Source: Gordonibacter sp. 28C (GTDB taxonomy: Bacteria > Actinomycetota > Coriobacteriia > Coriobacteriales > Eggerthellaceae). From it: a stretch of 64,000 nucleotides of DNA. How positions within the stretch are numbered: the first letter of the stretch is position 1; each line of letters starts with the position of its first letter. The position numbers and the translations under genes are program-made. The stretch covers positions 62,001-126,000 of the forward strand of contig NZ_PPTR01000003.1 in assembly GCF_003339845.1 (NCBI RefSeq), given 5' to 3'. The notes under the pieces are model-generated. The model searched no databases. It was given only the letters and a program-made list of their open reading frames with translations, and was not told the origin of the DNA. Positions 25,389-35,198 of this stretch are shown piece by piece.

Positions 25389-25934
25389 CTATTGCCAATT
25401 CACCGATCCAGCCTCACCGGCTTCCCGCATGCCGTCAAGGGCAAGCGTGCCGTCCGGGTTGTCTACATGGATGTTCAGGCCGTACGTTTCGAACAGACGT
25501 CCCAACCCCGAAGCGTAAGCGTCGTCCGAATCGACGAAAGACTCTATCGTCGCTACGGCTTGCTCGTCGCCGCGATCGTCCGCCTCGCTCAAAGCGTAGC
25601 GCGCTGTTTCCACCGAAACGGCACGGATCACGTCCTCTACTTCCTCTTCGGCAACCTTAACATCGCCAGTGATCGCGACCACATCCAGATACACGACCCT
25701 CGATCCCGTGTCCACGGAAACCGCTAGATCGACGATCCGGTCGCTCGCAAACGACAACGAGACCCGGCTCGCCGCGCCTTGCACATCGTTCTCGGTAAAA
25801 TAAGGTTTTTGCACTTCTTCCGTCCCGCTGCCCGCATCTCCCGAACCGCTTGCGCATCCGGCAAACGAAAGACCCGCAACGGCGAAAGCCGCTACGAACA
25901 GCAGCGCGCTGATTGTTTTGCGTTTCTTCATCAT
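25389..25934 (-). CDS. Lipoprotein of unknown function
   Basis: 181 residues beginning MMKKRKTISALLFVAAFAVA with lipobox FAGC at ~23-26. The mature part is acidic; residues ~45-150 look like one small alpha/beta domain with SFVDSDDAYASGLGRLFETYGLNIHVDN near the C-terminus. No known family recognised. Sits in the surface operon, 52 bases after the small exported protein gene and 158 before the binding-protein gene. Confidence 0.75.
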   Translation of the reverse strand: MMKKRKTISALLFVAAFAVAGLSFAGCASGSGDAGSGTEEVQKPYFTENDVQGAASRVSLSFASDRIVDLAVSVDTGSRVVYLDVVAITGDVKVAEEEVEDVIRAVSVETARYALSEADDRGDEQAVATIESFVDSDDAYASGLGRLFETYGLNIHVDNPDGTLALDGMREAGEAGSVNWQ

Positions 25935-25986
25935 CGGCGATAGAATGGGGCGAACGACTCCGCGCCCGCCCCATTCGTCTGCTCTC

Positions 25987-26691
25987 TTAGGCAGCGGTCG
26001 GAGCGATGATCGTGATGGTGTCGATTCCTCCGGGCATGCGCTTGCCCATGTTGTAGTTGGAATCGTTCAGCTCGTCGGCGGTCAGGCCGACGATGATGCG
26101 CGGAGTCGTGTCCCAGCTAGAGATGTTGGCAAGCGTGGTACCCGCCGTCGGAGTCACCGTATCGGTCGCAACCGGAATCTTGACCTGGGCGTTGTCAAAA
26201 GCGATGGAGCCATAAGTCGGAACTGCAGTGGTGGCGATTCCGTTCAGCAGCGTGGTGGCGGAGAAGAAGAACTGCGTGCGCGTGATCTCGTTGTAGTCGG
26301 ACTCCCACTTGCCGTAATCGCCGTCGTCGCAGGTGTAGTGCAGCTTCGCACCGGCCGTCCATACGCTAGACGGCACCTCCATGTAAGCGAAAAGGTCGTC
26401 GATCTTGACGTAGTTCTTGCCGCCGACCACATTGAATCCGGTGCCCGGCTTGTCGAACAGGCCCCCGATGGTGTCGGAGTTCACCAAACCGGCCTCTTGC
26501 AGCTCCGCATAGCTGATCGTGCCGATTTCCGTCGTCACGCCGTTTACCTCCTGCTGAACCGTGATGGCCTCGTTGGGGTCGGCAGCGAAAGCGCGATCCG
26601 CAGATGCGAACAACCACATGGCAGCCGCGCAAACCACCGCCAACGCAACGATCAGGATCTTGCCAGGCTTCGCCTTTATCGTACTATCCAT
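25987..26691 (-). CDS. Small exported protein of unknown function
   Basis: 234 residues with a clear signal peptide (basic start, hydrophobic ~11-30, cleavage near AFA-AD). No transmembrane tail, lipobox or sorting signal, so it should be secreted or bound to partners. The central pattern (YVKIDDLFAYMEVP, then FFFSATTL) loosely recalls a segment in the C-terminal half of the protein at 36020-38095. AAGGAG precedes the ATG. Encoded 76 bases after the giant surface protein and before a lipoprotein gene. Confidence 0.75.
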   Translation of the reverse strand: MDSTIKAKPGKILIVALAVVCAAAMWLFASADRAFAADPNEAITVQQEVNGVTTEIGTISYAELQEAGLVNSDTIGGLFDKPGTGFNVVGGKNYVKIDDLFAYMEVPSSVWTAGAKLHYTCDDGDYGKWESDYNEITRTQFFFSATTLLNGIATTAVPTYGSIAFDNAQVKIPVATDTVTPTAGTTLANISSWDTTPRIIVGLTADELNDSNYNMGKRMPGGIDTITIIAPTAA

Positions 26692-26767
26692 CTATTGCTC
26701 CTTACTTGACGCCCATCGGCGTCGATCGTTTGGATGCTCTGCTTCGAGTCGGCTCTGCGCCACGCGC

Positions 26768-29700
26768 CTATTTGCGCGGTTTGCACCACCTCCTTTCGAC
26801 GTAGGCCAGCACGCAAAGGGCTATCGCGGAGAGCAAACCGGCCGCGCCGACGATGGCGTTCGCGCCATCCCCGGTTGGAGCCAATGTGCTCGAAGCACCA
26901 GAAGCAGGCATCCCCGAAGCCTCGGAAGTCGCGCCATCCCCCTTTGCAGGCGAGCCATCTCCGGAAGCTTTCGCAATGGCAAGGAAAAACTCGCTCAAAC
27001 GGTCCGTAGTTATCGACACCGCGCCATTCTCTGCGATAACCGTATTCGTTTCATACGAATACGCTCCGCCGCCATCGTCGTGTCGCATGACAACGACGAC
27101 CCGACGTCCGTCATAAGCAGCATCCACCGGGAATGCAATTGCCAGGTTGAGATCGTCTTTTAACAAGGTCACCCTACCGTCGGGGCTTATGCACTTCAAC
27201 GTAATCGCATAGCCCAGCATCGTCTCGGTGTCGCCCGGGGCGTAGCCTTCGCGTGTCGAGACGAACGCTTCGTCACCCTCGGCAATCCGACTTACCTCGA
27301 GCAGCAACGTCGATCCATCGGCTTTGGCATCGGCCAAAATCGTTCCGGACACCGTTATGCCGGTGTCGGCGTCGCGAAGGACGGGTTCGAGAATGGAGAA
27401 CGAAACCGTTTTGGCGCCAACATACCATTCGCCCGATCCGACAATCGTGGCCGTGGCCGCACCGGGATCGATGTTTCCAGCGTAGTCGACCGTGTAATCG
27501 ACGCCTTTTTGAAGGATCGCCTCGCCAACTCGCACTTCAAGCTCAGGCTCGACGGGCTTGTCTTTACCGATGTAGTCCTGATCGGGAATGCTTTCGATGC
27601 GTGCTATCGACAAATCAACTTGAACCTTGAACGATGCTTCGATCGTACCACCGTAGTTGCCCAAACCTCGTATCGTCGCGGTCGCCATACCGGCCTTCGC
27701 GTTACCCGCGTACGAAACGACCTCGAAGTCGATCCCAGGCACCAAGCCCTCGATGGAAATCGCCGCTTCGACGGGGATGCCCGCATAGGCGCCCATCGCC
27801 CGAGCAACTGCCGTCATGCCGGAGATGTCCTTGCGCTCGATGGTGAAGCTCTTGTCGATGGATCCGGAATAATTGCCTATCCCCTCGACGCGCACCCAAT
27901 AGGTGCCCGCCTCGCTATACCCGCCGAACGAGGAAATGATGTTCTTTTCCTCGTCGAGATAGATGGCCGCGTAGTCTTTCCCTTCTATTAACGAAGCCGA
28001 TTCCGAACCGATGCCCCTCACCGTCAAGCTGGGGGTATGCCGTCCTCCGTCGTACGTAACGGCATCGATATCGTCCACTTGGAAAGGCACCGCTCTGACG
28101 GCGAACGACCCTTGCGCGCTGCCTATGTAAGACAGCGGATCGTCCGGCGTGCCCGCCCCCGTGACGACAACGACATACTCGCCGACGTTTATAAGGCTTT
28201 CGGGAGCGATCGCGTCGCCCGGCGTTCCGTCGGCGTTCTTCGCATAGTACGCAACATGGTAGTTAGCGCCGTCAACTCGCTCTTGCGCCGAATTCAGCAC
28301 CGTGATTTTCGGCGTTAGAGCCGATCCGGTGTAGCTCTCGTCATCGACCTTCACGACCGCTCCCAAGGACAAGTCGTACTTAGGATCGGCCTTCACCTCG
28401 AAGGGCGCCGTGGCGGAGCCCATGTAGGCGCCCAGCTCGGAGGAGGCCTCCACCAGCCCCGTGTCCCTGATCGCCGTCACCTTGCCGGACAGCACGGCGG
28501 TGTAGGAGCCCGGCCCGGATATCTCGGACACCTCCGCGCCCGAGGCGTCGAGCACGGAGAGCGCGTAGTCGGAGCCCTTCGCGAGCCTGTTGCCGAAGGC
28601 GTCGACGACCTCCGGGTCCAGGTCGGCCGCCGCCACCGCGGAGCCGTCCCAGACCATCTCGGGGAAGGCCACCTCCACGCCCGAGGGCAGGGACCCGTCG
28701 GCGGCCTTGTTGGCCACGGCGGACCTGGTCGCCTCGGAGAGGGAGGCGTAGGCCCCCTCGGACGATATGTCGTAGGGGATCACGACCGAGGTGGCCACGC
28801 TCGAGCTGGAGGCGATCGGGGACCCGATGAGCCCCTCGGACAGCGACAGCCTCCCCTCGAGGACGGGGTTGGCGTCGATGAGCGCCTGCATCTCCCCGTA
28901 GAGCCGGTCGCCCACGCCCAGCGCCGCCATGACCTTCACGCCGTCCTTGTTCGCGAAGGAGTACTTGGCCGGCTCGGAGGCGGCCTCGGGCACCGCGAGC
29001 TCGCCCATGTCGTAGTAGCCCTCGCCCAGCCGCTCGTCGGGGTCGAGGCCCATGGCCCGCCATATGGGCGAGTAGGACGGGAGCAGCGTCACGGAGGGCG
29101 GGTACGCGGCCACGGCCGCGGCCACGGCGTCCGAGAAGGACGATCCCGAGCGGACGTTGACCACCTTGGGCGCCGGGGAGGGCGCGCCGGCCTTCGCCAG
29201 GAGGCCCTTGGACGACACCACGGTCTCCGCGAAGTTCAGGCCCAGCCAGCCCTCGGCCCTCCCGTCGTTGGTGGAGAGGTGCACGACGGCGTTCGGCTTG
29301 AGGCTGGTGGAGCCGGCCGTGCCGGAGGACTCGGGGGTGTCGGGGAACTCGCCGTCGGCGGGCGCGGCCTGCAAAAGGTCGTAGTCCACCGTGCGCTCGG
29401 CCTTCTTGACGGGCGTCCCGTCGGCGTAGAACACCGTGCCGCCGTCGGAGTCGTCGTAGACCTGGCCGCCCACGTCGGCGCCCCAGTTCTTCTGGGTCTC
29501 CCAGACGATCGAGCCGTCGGCGTTCATGATGTGGTGGGCGTAGCCGACCACGTCGAACTCGACGGAGGCCTCGCCGCGGTAGGAGCCGACGCCCTTGACG
29601 ACGGCCAGGGCCCCGCCGCGGGCGGCGGTGGTCACGTTGCCGTTGTTGGAGTACTCGACCACGTAGTCGACGCCCTCCGCGAGCTCGCGTCCTCCGAGAG

Positions 29701-32700
29701 AGACCGAGAGCGGCGGCTTGGCGCCGCGCGTCCACGCGATCTCGTCGTCCGCCAGCGACGGCTCGCCGGAGCCGGCGCGCTGCGCGAGCAGGGCCCTGAC
29801 GTCGGCCGCGCCGCCCAGCTTCGTGGCGACCTCGACGATCTGGCCCTTGACGGGGGCGATCTCGGCGGAGGACAGGTCGGTGCCGGACGTAACCGCACGG
29901 TAGACAAACGTTATCGTGTTCTTCGACGCATCCGCATCGATCACGATCTTCGCGGGCGACGAATTCGGATCCACAAGCTCGTACCCCGCCACCGCCTGCG
30001 CGGCCTCCTCGACCTCTTTGCCTACCTCGCAGTCGTCGACAACCTTGTCATCGGCTACCTTGTCGCCACCTTCATCGACGTAGCTGACGGTATAGCCGCT
30101 TTTCTGGACAGACGGCTCGTCGATCTTGAACGACCGGCTCGCGCTCCCCGTGTAGTTCCCGATGCCGGTTATCCATGCGAACCCTGTTCCCGGATCGATA
30201 TTGGACGTGTAGGAAACCGTGTAATCCTTGTCCTTCTCCAAAGTCGTTTCGCCATCCGGCGCGGTAACCGTCACGGCGGGCCTGAGTTTCGAGCCGTTGG
30301 CGACGGCGTCATCGACTTCAACATCGAACGATGACAAGTCGGCGGGCGCGATGACGAAGGAGCCCGTGCGCGTTCCGACGTAGTTTCCCTTGCCTGTCAT
30401 CGCGTAGCGAGCCGTGCCGACGTCGACGTTGTCGTAGTAGGCGATATCGTAGTCTTCGCCCTCCGCGAGGAAAGCCGTCGAAACGGGCTTGATCTCCTTG
30501 CCGGTATAAACCAGCGAAGCCGACCCGGTCGTGGGCTGAATGCCGTCATCGAGCATGGAGCACGGCTTGGCAATATCACCCTGCTCGAGTTCGAGCCTCC
30601 CCGTCGTCATCGAGTTGTCACCGCGAACGAACCAGGAGAACGGCTCCCCGACGCCCGCGCATCCGTACGTGCCCAAGCCGCCGATATACCGAATGTTCAT
30701 ATTGGTCGAGTCGAGCATCGTGACGCCTCGATACGTCACTTTGTAGGGTTCCAACTGGTCCCAGCTAACTTGTCCCGTGTTCAGGTATAGGTAGCTCGCC
30801 GATCCCTCGACCGACCAAGCGGATCGATCGGTCGTCGACAGATCGAGCACGTTCACCCTGAACGTCTTGTCTTGCTCGCACCCGCTGTAGACGCCCTTTC
30901 CGATCACTCTGACATGCCAGTCGATCTTCGTGTTGGCGCTTTGCGGCTCCAAATGGTCCGCCTTGCCGTCATCGTTGGAGATGAGCGTTTTCTTGGGTTC
31001 GGGCTTCACGCCCGCGGTCGGATCGGAGCCCATCTGTGCCCAGTAGTAAATCTCCATCTCGTAGTCGACACCCTTTTTCAGCTCGACGGCCTGCCCGCCA
31101 GAGTCCGTAAAGGTGAGGTTCAACGGCACGTCGACCGGATCCCACGTGGGATTGACGATGTCGTCGAGCGTGAACGCCTGAGCCTCCACCACGTTGAAGA
31201 CCCCCGTCGTAACAGGATCGCCCGTAAGATTGGATTTCGGCGTCACCACGGCTTTATATGCGCCCACCTCGGTCGGCGTCCCATCGAGAGGCGTGCCGTC
31301 GGCTTTCTGGTAAGAAACCGTGTAGTCCCTCTCGTTTTCGAGTGTCACGTCTCCCAATTTGACCGCAACCGGCGCATCGACGATCCCGTCTTCTTTCAAC
31401 GCCTGATCATGAACCTCAACCGTGCACGCATCGAAATCGGCAGGCTCGATGTCGAACGGACACGTGATGTAGCTGGTGAAACACGTGCCTGCCGTCTCAA
31501 GGTTATCCACATGGGAGAGGCTGTCGTACCGAGCTGTAACAGCCGCCCGCCCGAGGTCTCCGGTGACGTTTCGATTCGGGTTCTTTTCGTCCTTGTCCTC
31601 CTGCGGATACCCATCGCTGGAATCAGTGGGACCGTACAGGTACGAGTAGTCGCCCTTGGTCGGTGCCTGACTCAAGCTGCCGAAGTCCGCTGCCTTCAGC
31701 GTCTTGTCCAAATAGGTGATGGTCATCTCGGGTTTGATGGTTTCGCCCGTGAAGGTCACCTGCATCCCTTCGATTCGACCGCCTTCACCGTCCTGTCGGT
31801 ACGGTTTCTGCGTACTCTTGTCGAACTGCCAGGTCTCGCCGTTGTATGCGATCGACTCAACCGTGCAATCGCGCACAAGGTCGGCCGGCCTTATGATGTA
31901 CTGGCCGGTCTGAGTCGATCCCGCGAACGACTCCTTGCCGCGAACCTGCAATACGTACCCGGCTTCGCCGTCGTTGCCGTACGACTGGGACTTCTTAGCA
32001 CTCTTGTTGCTGATGCAGCTTGAACCGCAGGTGATATTGGCGTTCGTGCCATTTTGCTCGTCCTTGTGGAAGTCCACGACACGCCCGGTCACGTTCTCGC
32101 CGGTTATCGGATCGTACACCTGAGCATCGCTGTCGGAGATGAGCCTTCCGTCGCGATCGTACACCTTGAACGCCTTGTGAGAGGTGTCCGCGTCGAGCGC
32201 CGGCACCGGCTCGCCGTCGGGGTTGCCGTCGCCGTCCAAGAACTGGATAGTGCCCTCGCTGTCGAACGCCACGTACTTCGGCGAGAGCACCGAAGTCGTG
32301 TTGTTCGTCAAGCTGTCGTAGATAACGTACGAGTACATGCTGTCGTCTATCGCGTTGCCCGCAGCATCCAGCACCTGCACGGATTCAGGGAACTGCACTT
32401 CCCAGTTGAAGATAGGGCTGGACGCCTGCACGCTGGCATCGTCCAATGTTCCGGCCCCAATGCCGTAATGGCCGAAGTTCACCAACTCGCCCTTATAGTT
32501 GCCGATGCCCTGCACGCTGTATTGATACGGACGGGGATTGTCCTCGTCGTTCACCGTGATGTCGCGCGCGCCGGCCTGCGGGACGATGATGTAGTCCACG
32601 TTCTGGAACAACTCGGTTTCACCCGACACCAAAGACACCGTCGGCACTGGATCGGCGGCCGTAGAGAAGCTGGCGTCTTTCACGCTCTTTTCTTCAAGGC

Positions 32701-34717
32701 TGATCGTGGCGAGCTCGACTTGACCGGTCGGGGCCGCCCACGAGTTCAAAACAGGGTATGTGTCGTTTTTCTCCTTGTTGGCGTACCAGTACACCTTGAA
32801 CCCGTTGGCGCTTGCGCAATAGTTGTTGAGCACTTTCAGACCGTCGCTCGTTTGCAGGTCCGCGAGGGAAAGCACGTTGATGTTGCGATACTGCTTCCAC
32901 GCCGCATCGCCCACCGCATCGCTGCCCACCTCGTCTTTGCCCACGATGACGCAACCTTCGAGCACAACGCAGTCGTGCACGTAACCGTCGTTTGAGCCCA
33001 CCAACGCGCCGAATTTGTTCGAAGCCTGATGTCCAAGGCCTATCATGCCCGAATTCCAGCAAGAGTGTATCTCGGGTTTGTAATCCGGATCGTCGTTCTT
33101 GATGGCCTCGAGCGTATCGAGCTTGTCGCTACCTATTCCACCCGCGATGCCGGCCAGGTAAAAACCCGACTGGGTGTTGTTGACCTGCCCGCGGTTGTAG
33201 CTGAACGTCACATCGCCCAAGGTGAGGCCTACGATGCCGCCGGCAAACGGTTTGTTCCAGCGCGTAGAGATCACAGCGCCTTGCTCCGGATCGGCGAAAA
33301 CGCCCGTTTTGCCGTTATTGTCCAAGTAGTTTCCGTTCGAGCACTCGGTGATGACCGTGTACGTGCCGGCACGACCGACAATGCCCCCAGTCGAGGCCAA
33401 TGCGAACACTTTGCCGGTGTTGTAGCAGTTCTTCACCGTCAGAACATCGTCTTTCGAGCCGTTGTCCGGAGTGAGCTTCACCGAGTATTTGTCCTCCAAA
33501 ACCACGGCTCGAAGATTGCCGACGATGCCTCCGCACTGGGTGGCGCCGTTGTTGGACGTGGTGTCGTACCCATAGCCATCGGTGCTCCAGTCCCCAAGCG
33601 TCGACGTGCGTATCTCGCCGGTGTTCGAGCAGTTTGAGATGCTGCCGTCGGAATACCCGGCAATGCCGCCGACGCAGCCGGGATGGGAAGACCTCAGCTG
33701 CTCGAAACGATCCCTACCGCCCTCGCCCGTGAAGGAGAGGTACACGTTACCGCTGTTCGCGCAGCCGTCTATGTCACCTGAAGCGCGGACGCCCGCGTCG
33801 AGCCCGTCCTCGCCGAACAAGCCCACCACGCCGCCGACGTTTTGCACCGTGGGAACGGTGTTGTCCCATCCGTCGATAACGGCGCTCGCGTCGTTTTCCA
33901 TGGAGAGACTGCCCGAGAAGGACGAGCCGGACAAGCTCCCGGTGACCCGCCCTGCCACACCGCCGATGTTCTTCGCCACCCTAGGCGCTTCCTCGGTGGG
34001 CTCGAATGAACTAGACACCGTCAGGTTCACATTGGACGCGCACCCGGAAATCGAGCCCTCGCATAAGCCCACGACGCTTCCTATGTTCTCCACGTACGTG
34101 CTGGCGTCAACCGTTATCGTGCCGAATACGCCGACGTTGCGAACCGAGCCCGATGACGACACAACCCCGAACAAGCCCGTATTCGATTCGGCGCGTTGCG
34201 ATATCATCAGGCTCAAAACCTTGTGCCCGTTGCCGTCGAAGACGCCTTTAAAGGCATGTTCGGCGTCCGTCCCCACGGGAACGAACTCGTGAGAAGTGAT
34301 TGGCGTGTTGACGGAAATGTCGTTGGCCAGAACGACTCTTTCCCCCTCGAAGCTGTGGGCGGGGGCGTACGTGCCGGTGTTGCCTGTGTCCGCCGTGCCG
34401 TTCACCATGCGCGCGAACGAGTACAGATCTTTGGACGACCCCAGCGTGTAAACGCCGCTGTCGAGGCCTTCGTAATACCATCCGTAGTCTTCGTCGTTCA
34501 AAGCATCGCCCCAAGCGGCATACGCAGAGTACGCGCCACCCGCCACAAGGCAGCAAGCCAGCGCGACGACGGCCGCCATGCGGACCGCGCGACCGCGCTT
34601 CCTGGGGACGACAGAGCCAGGCCGCCGTTTCCGCCCGAGCGGTGGATCCGACGCCGCTCGGGCGTGACGACCGGCAGGCGTTTGCTGATGCGTCGTTGTT
34701 CCAGTTGTCGTAGTCAC
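26768..34717 (-). CDS. Giant LAxTG-anchored surface protein with GLUG, MucBP-like and Ig-like repeats
   Basis: 2,649 residues. GTG start at 34717 with AAGGAG six bases upstream; earlier in-frame starts lack a ribosome site. A basic, Thr/Arg-rich N-terminus precedes the signal segment VAMAAVV-like VALACCLVAGGAYSAYAAW (~49-69). Residues ~105-700 contain repeated GLUG-type units (GGVAG, GGVVG, GGIAG, GGIVG). A MucBP-like unit (GYTVSYVDEGGDKV...) is near 1540-1608. Ig-like units ending GNYTGSASRSF or similar recur to ~2550. The C-terminus is LAPTGD, a hydrophobic span and RRWCKPRK: an LAxTG-type sortase signal. A GC-richer block (about 28.38-29.89 kb) is embedded. Likely cell-wall-bound adhesin or receptor, co-transcribed with ExbB/ExbD-like genes. 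Confidence 0.88.
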   Translation of the reverse strand: MTTTTGTTTHQQTPAGRHARAASDPPLGRKRRPGSVVPRKRGRAVRMAAVVALACCLVAGGAYSAYAAWGDALNDEDYGWYYEGLDSGVYTLGSSKDLYSFARMVNGTADTGNTGTYAPAHSFEGERVVLANDISVNTPITSHEFVPVGTDAEHAFKGVFDGNGHKVLSLMISQRAESNTGLFGVVSSSGSVRNVGVFGTITVDASTYVENIGSVVGLCEGSISGCASNVNLTVSSSFEPTEEAPRVAKNIGGVAGRVTGSLSGSSFSGSLSMENDASAVIDGWDNTVPTVQNVGGVVGLFGEDGLDAGVRASGDIDGCANSGNVYLSFTGEGGRDRFEQLRSSHPGCVGGIAGYSDGSISNCSNTGEIRTSTLGDWSTDGYGYDTTSNNGATQCGGIVGNLRAVVLEDKYSVKLTPDNGSKDDVLTVKNCYNTGKVFALASTGGIVGRAGTYTVITECSNGNYLDNNGKTGVFADPEQGAVISTRWNKPFAGGIVGLTLGDVTFSYNRGQVNNTQSGFYLAGIAGGIGSDKLDTLEAIKNDDPDYKPEIHSCWNSGMIGLGHQASNKFGALVGSNDGYVHDCVVLEGCVIVGKDEVGSDAVGDAAWKQYRNINVLSLADLQTSDGLKVLNNYCASANGFKVYWYANKEKNDTYPVLNSWAAPTGQVELATISLEEKSVKDASFSTAADPVPTVSLVSGETELFQNVDYIIVPQAGARDITVNDEDNPRPYQYSVQGIGNYKGELVNFGHYGIGAGTLDDASVQASSPIFNWEVQFPESVQVLDAAGNAIDDSMYSYVIYDSLTNNTTSVLSPKYVAFDSEGTIQFLDGDGNPDGEPVPALDADTSHKAFKVYDRDGRLISDSDAQVYDPITGENVTGRVVDFHKDEQNGTNANITCGSSCISNKSAKKSQSYGNDGEAGYVLQVRGKESFAGSTQTGQYIIRPADLVRDCTVESIAYNGETWQFDKSTQKPYRQDGEGGRIEGMQVTFTGETIKPEMTITYLDKTLKAADFGSLSQAPTKGDYSYLYGPTDSSDGYPQEDKDEKNPNRNVTGDLGRAAVTARYDSLSHVDNLETAGTCFTSYITCPFDIEPADFDACTVEVHDQALKEDGIVDAPVAVKLGDVTLENERDYTVSYQKADGTPLDGTPTEVGAYKAVVTPKSNLTGDPVTTGVFNVVEAQAFTLDDIVNPTWDPVDVPLNLTFTDSGGQAVELKKGVDYEMEIYYWAQMGSDPTAGVKPEPKKTLISNDDGKADHLEPQSANTKIDWHVRVIGKGVYSGCEQDKTFRVNVLDLSTTDRSAWSVEGSASYLYLNTGQVSWDQLEPYKVTYRGVTMLDSTNMNIRYIGGLGTYGCAGVGEPFSWFVRGDNSMTTGRLELEQGDIAKPCSMLDDGIQPTTGSASLVYTGKEIKPVSTAFLAEGEDYDIAYYDNVDVGTARYAMTGKGNYVGTRTGSFVIAPADLSSFDVEVDDAVANGSKLRPAVTVTAPDGETTLEKDKDYTVSYTSNIDPGTGFAWITGIGNYTGSASRSFKIDEPSVQKSGYTVSYVDEGGDKVADDKVVDDCEVGKEVEEAAQAVAGYELVDPNSSPAKIVIDADASKNTITFVYRAVTSGTDLSSAEIAPVKGQIVEVATKLGGAADVRALLAQRAGSGEPSLADDEIAWTRGAKPPLSVSLGGRELAEGVDYVVEYSNNGNVTTAARGGALAVVKGVGSYRGEASVEFDVVGYAHHIMNADGSIVWETQKNWGADVGGQVYDDSDGGTVFYADGTPVKKAERTVDYDLLQAAPADGEFPDTPESSGTAGSTSLKPNAVVHLSTNDGRAEGWLGLNFAETVVSSKGLLAKAGAPSPAPKVVNVRSGSSFSDAVAAAVAAYPPSVTLLPSYSPIWRAMGLDPDERLGEGYYDMGELAVPEAASEPAKYSFANKDGVKVMAALGVGDRLYGEMQALIDANPVLEGRLSLSEGLIGSPIASSSSVATSVVIPYDISSEGAYASLSEATRSAVANKAADGSLPSGVEVAFPEMVWDGSAVAAADLDPEVVDAFGNRLAKGSDYALSVLDASGAEVSEISGPGSYTAVLSGKVTAIRDTGLVEASSELGAYMGSATAPFEVKADPKYDLSLGAVVKVDDESYTGSALTPKITVLNSAQERVDGANYHVAYYAKNADGTPGDAIAPESLINVGEYVVVVTGAGTPDDPLSYIGSAQGSFAVRAVPFQVDDIDAVTYDGGRHTPSLTVRGIGSESASLIEGKDYAAIYLDEEKNIISSFGGYSEAGTYWVRVEGIGNYSGSIDKSFTIERKDISGMTAVARAMGAYAGIPVEAAISIEGLVPGIDFEVVSYAGNAKAGMATATIRGLGNYGGTIEASFKVQVDLSIARIESIPDQDYIGKDKPVEPELEVRVGEAILQKGVDYTVDYAGNIDPGAATATIVGSGEWYVGAKTVSFSILEPVLRDADTGITVSGTILADAKADGSTLLLEVSRIAEGDEAFVSTREGYAPGDTETMLGYAITLKCISPDGRVTLLKDDLNLAIAFPVDAAYDGRRVVVVMRHDDGGGAYSYETNTVIAENGAVSITTDRLSEFFLAIAKASGDGSPAKGDGATSEASGMPASGASSTLAPTGDGANAIVGAAGLLSAIALCVLAYVERRWCKPRK

Positions 34718-34760
34718 GTTGTGCTCCTTGTTCGAATTCTGCGCGTATCGCGTTGTCACC

Positions 34761-35195
34761 CTATTGCAGCGGGGATTCGCCCTCACCAGACGACTCTCCG
34801 TCGTTTCCGCCTTGCGTCTCGTCCGAGGAGGCCACCTCGGTGCCGCCCGTCTCCTCCGAAGGCTCCTCCGCGCCCCCATCGGTTTCGGTCAGCATGTACA
34901 GCTTGCCCGACGAGGGATCTTGATACACCTTTCCCAATTCCATATAAGGGTTCGTGGTGGACGTGATCTCTCCCACGATCTCCTCCACGTCGTCGACCTG
35001 TTGCATGTCCGCTTGGTCGAACTCCGTGATGTTGGGTAAGTCGAGGTTCCAAAAAACCACCAGAGCCATCATCAAACCGCAAGCGAACACGAGCATGACG
35101 TCAGCCAAATTCGCAAGCGAGCTCATAGGGTCGGCACTGTCGTCTGAGTCGAACGGCTTGTCCAAAAAACTGCTGTTGCCGAAGGTGTACCGCAT
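34761..35195 (-). CDS. ExbD/TolR-like partner (DUF2149 type)
   Basis: 144 residues. One membrane span at ~30-50, LADVMLVFACGLMMALVVFW, whose Asp32 occupies the place of the essential proton-carrying Asp in ExbD, TolR and MotB (ExbD has IDVMLVLL). A short extracytoplasmic region (to ~95, with NPYMELGKVYQDPSSGKLYML) and an acidic Gly/Ser/Glu-rich tail follow; there is no peptidoglycan-binding OmpA domain. Begins 3 bases after the stop of the ExbB-like gene. Genes of this type pair with MotA/TolQ/ExbB genes in archaea and some Gram-positives. Confidence 0.85.
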   Translation of the reverse strand: MRYTFGNSSFLDKPFDSDDSADPMSSLANLADVMLVFACGLMMALVVFWNLDLPNITEFDQADMQQVDDVEEIVGEITSTTNPYMELGKVYQDPSSGKLYMLTETDGGAEEPSEETGGTEVASSDETQGGNDGESSGEGESPLQ

Positions 35196-35198
35196 GGC

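Noticed and set aside
28380-29735. 451-residue minus-strand frame within the giant gene
   Set aside because: Arg/Gly-rich shadow frame, possible only because this block is GC-rich; no start signal.
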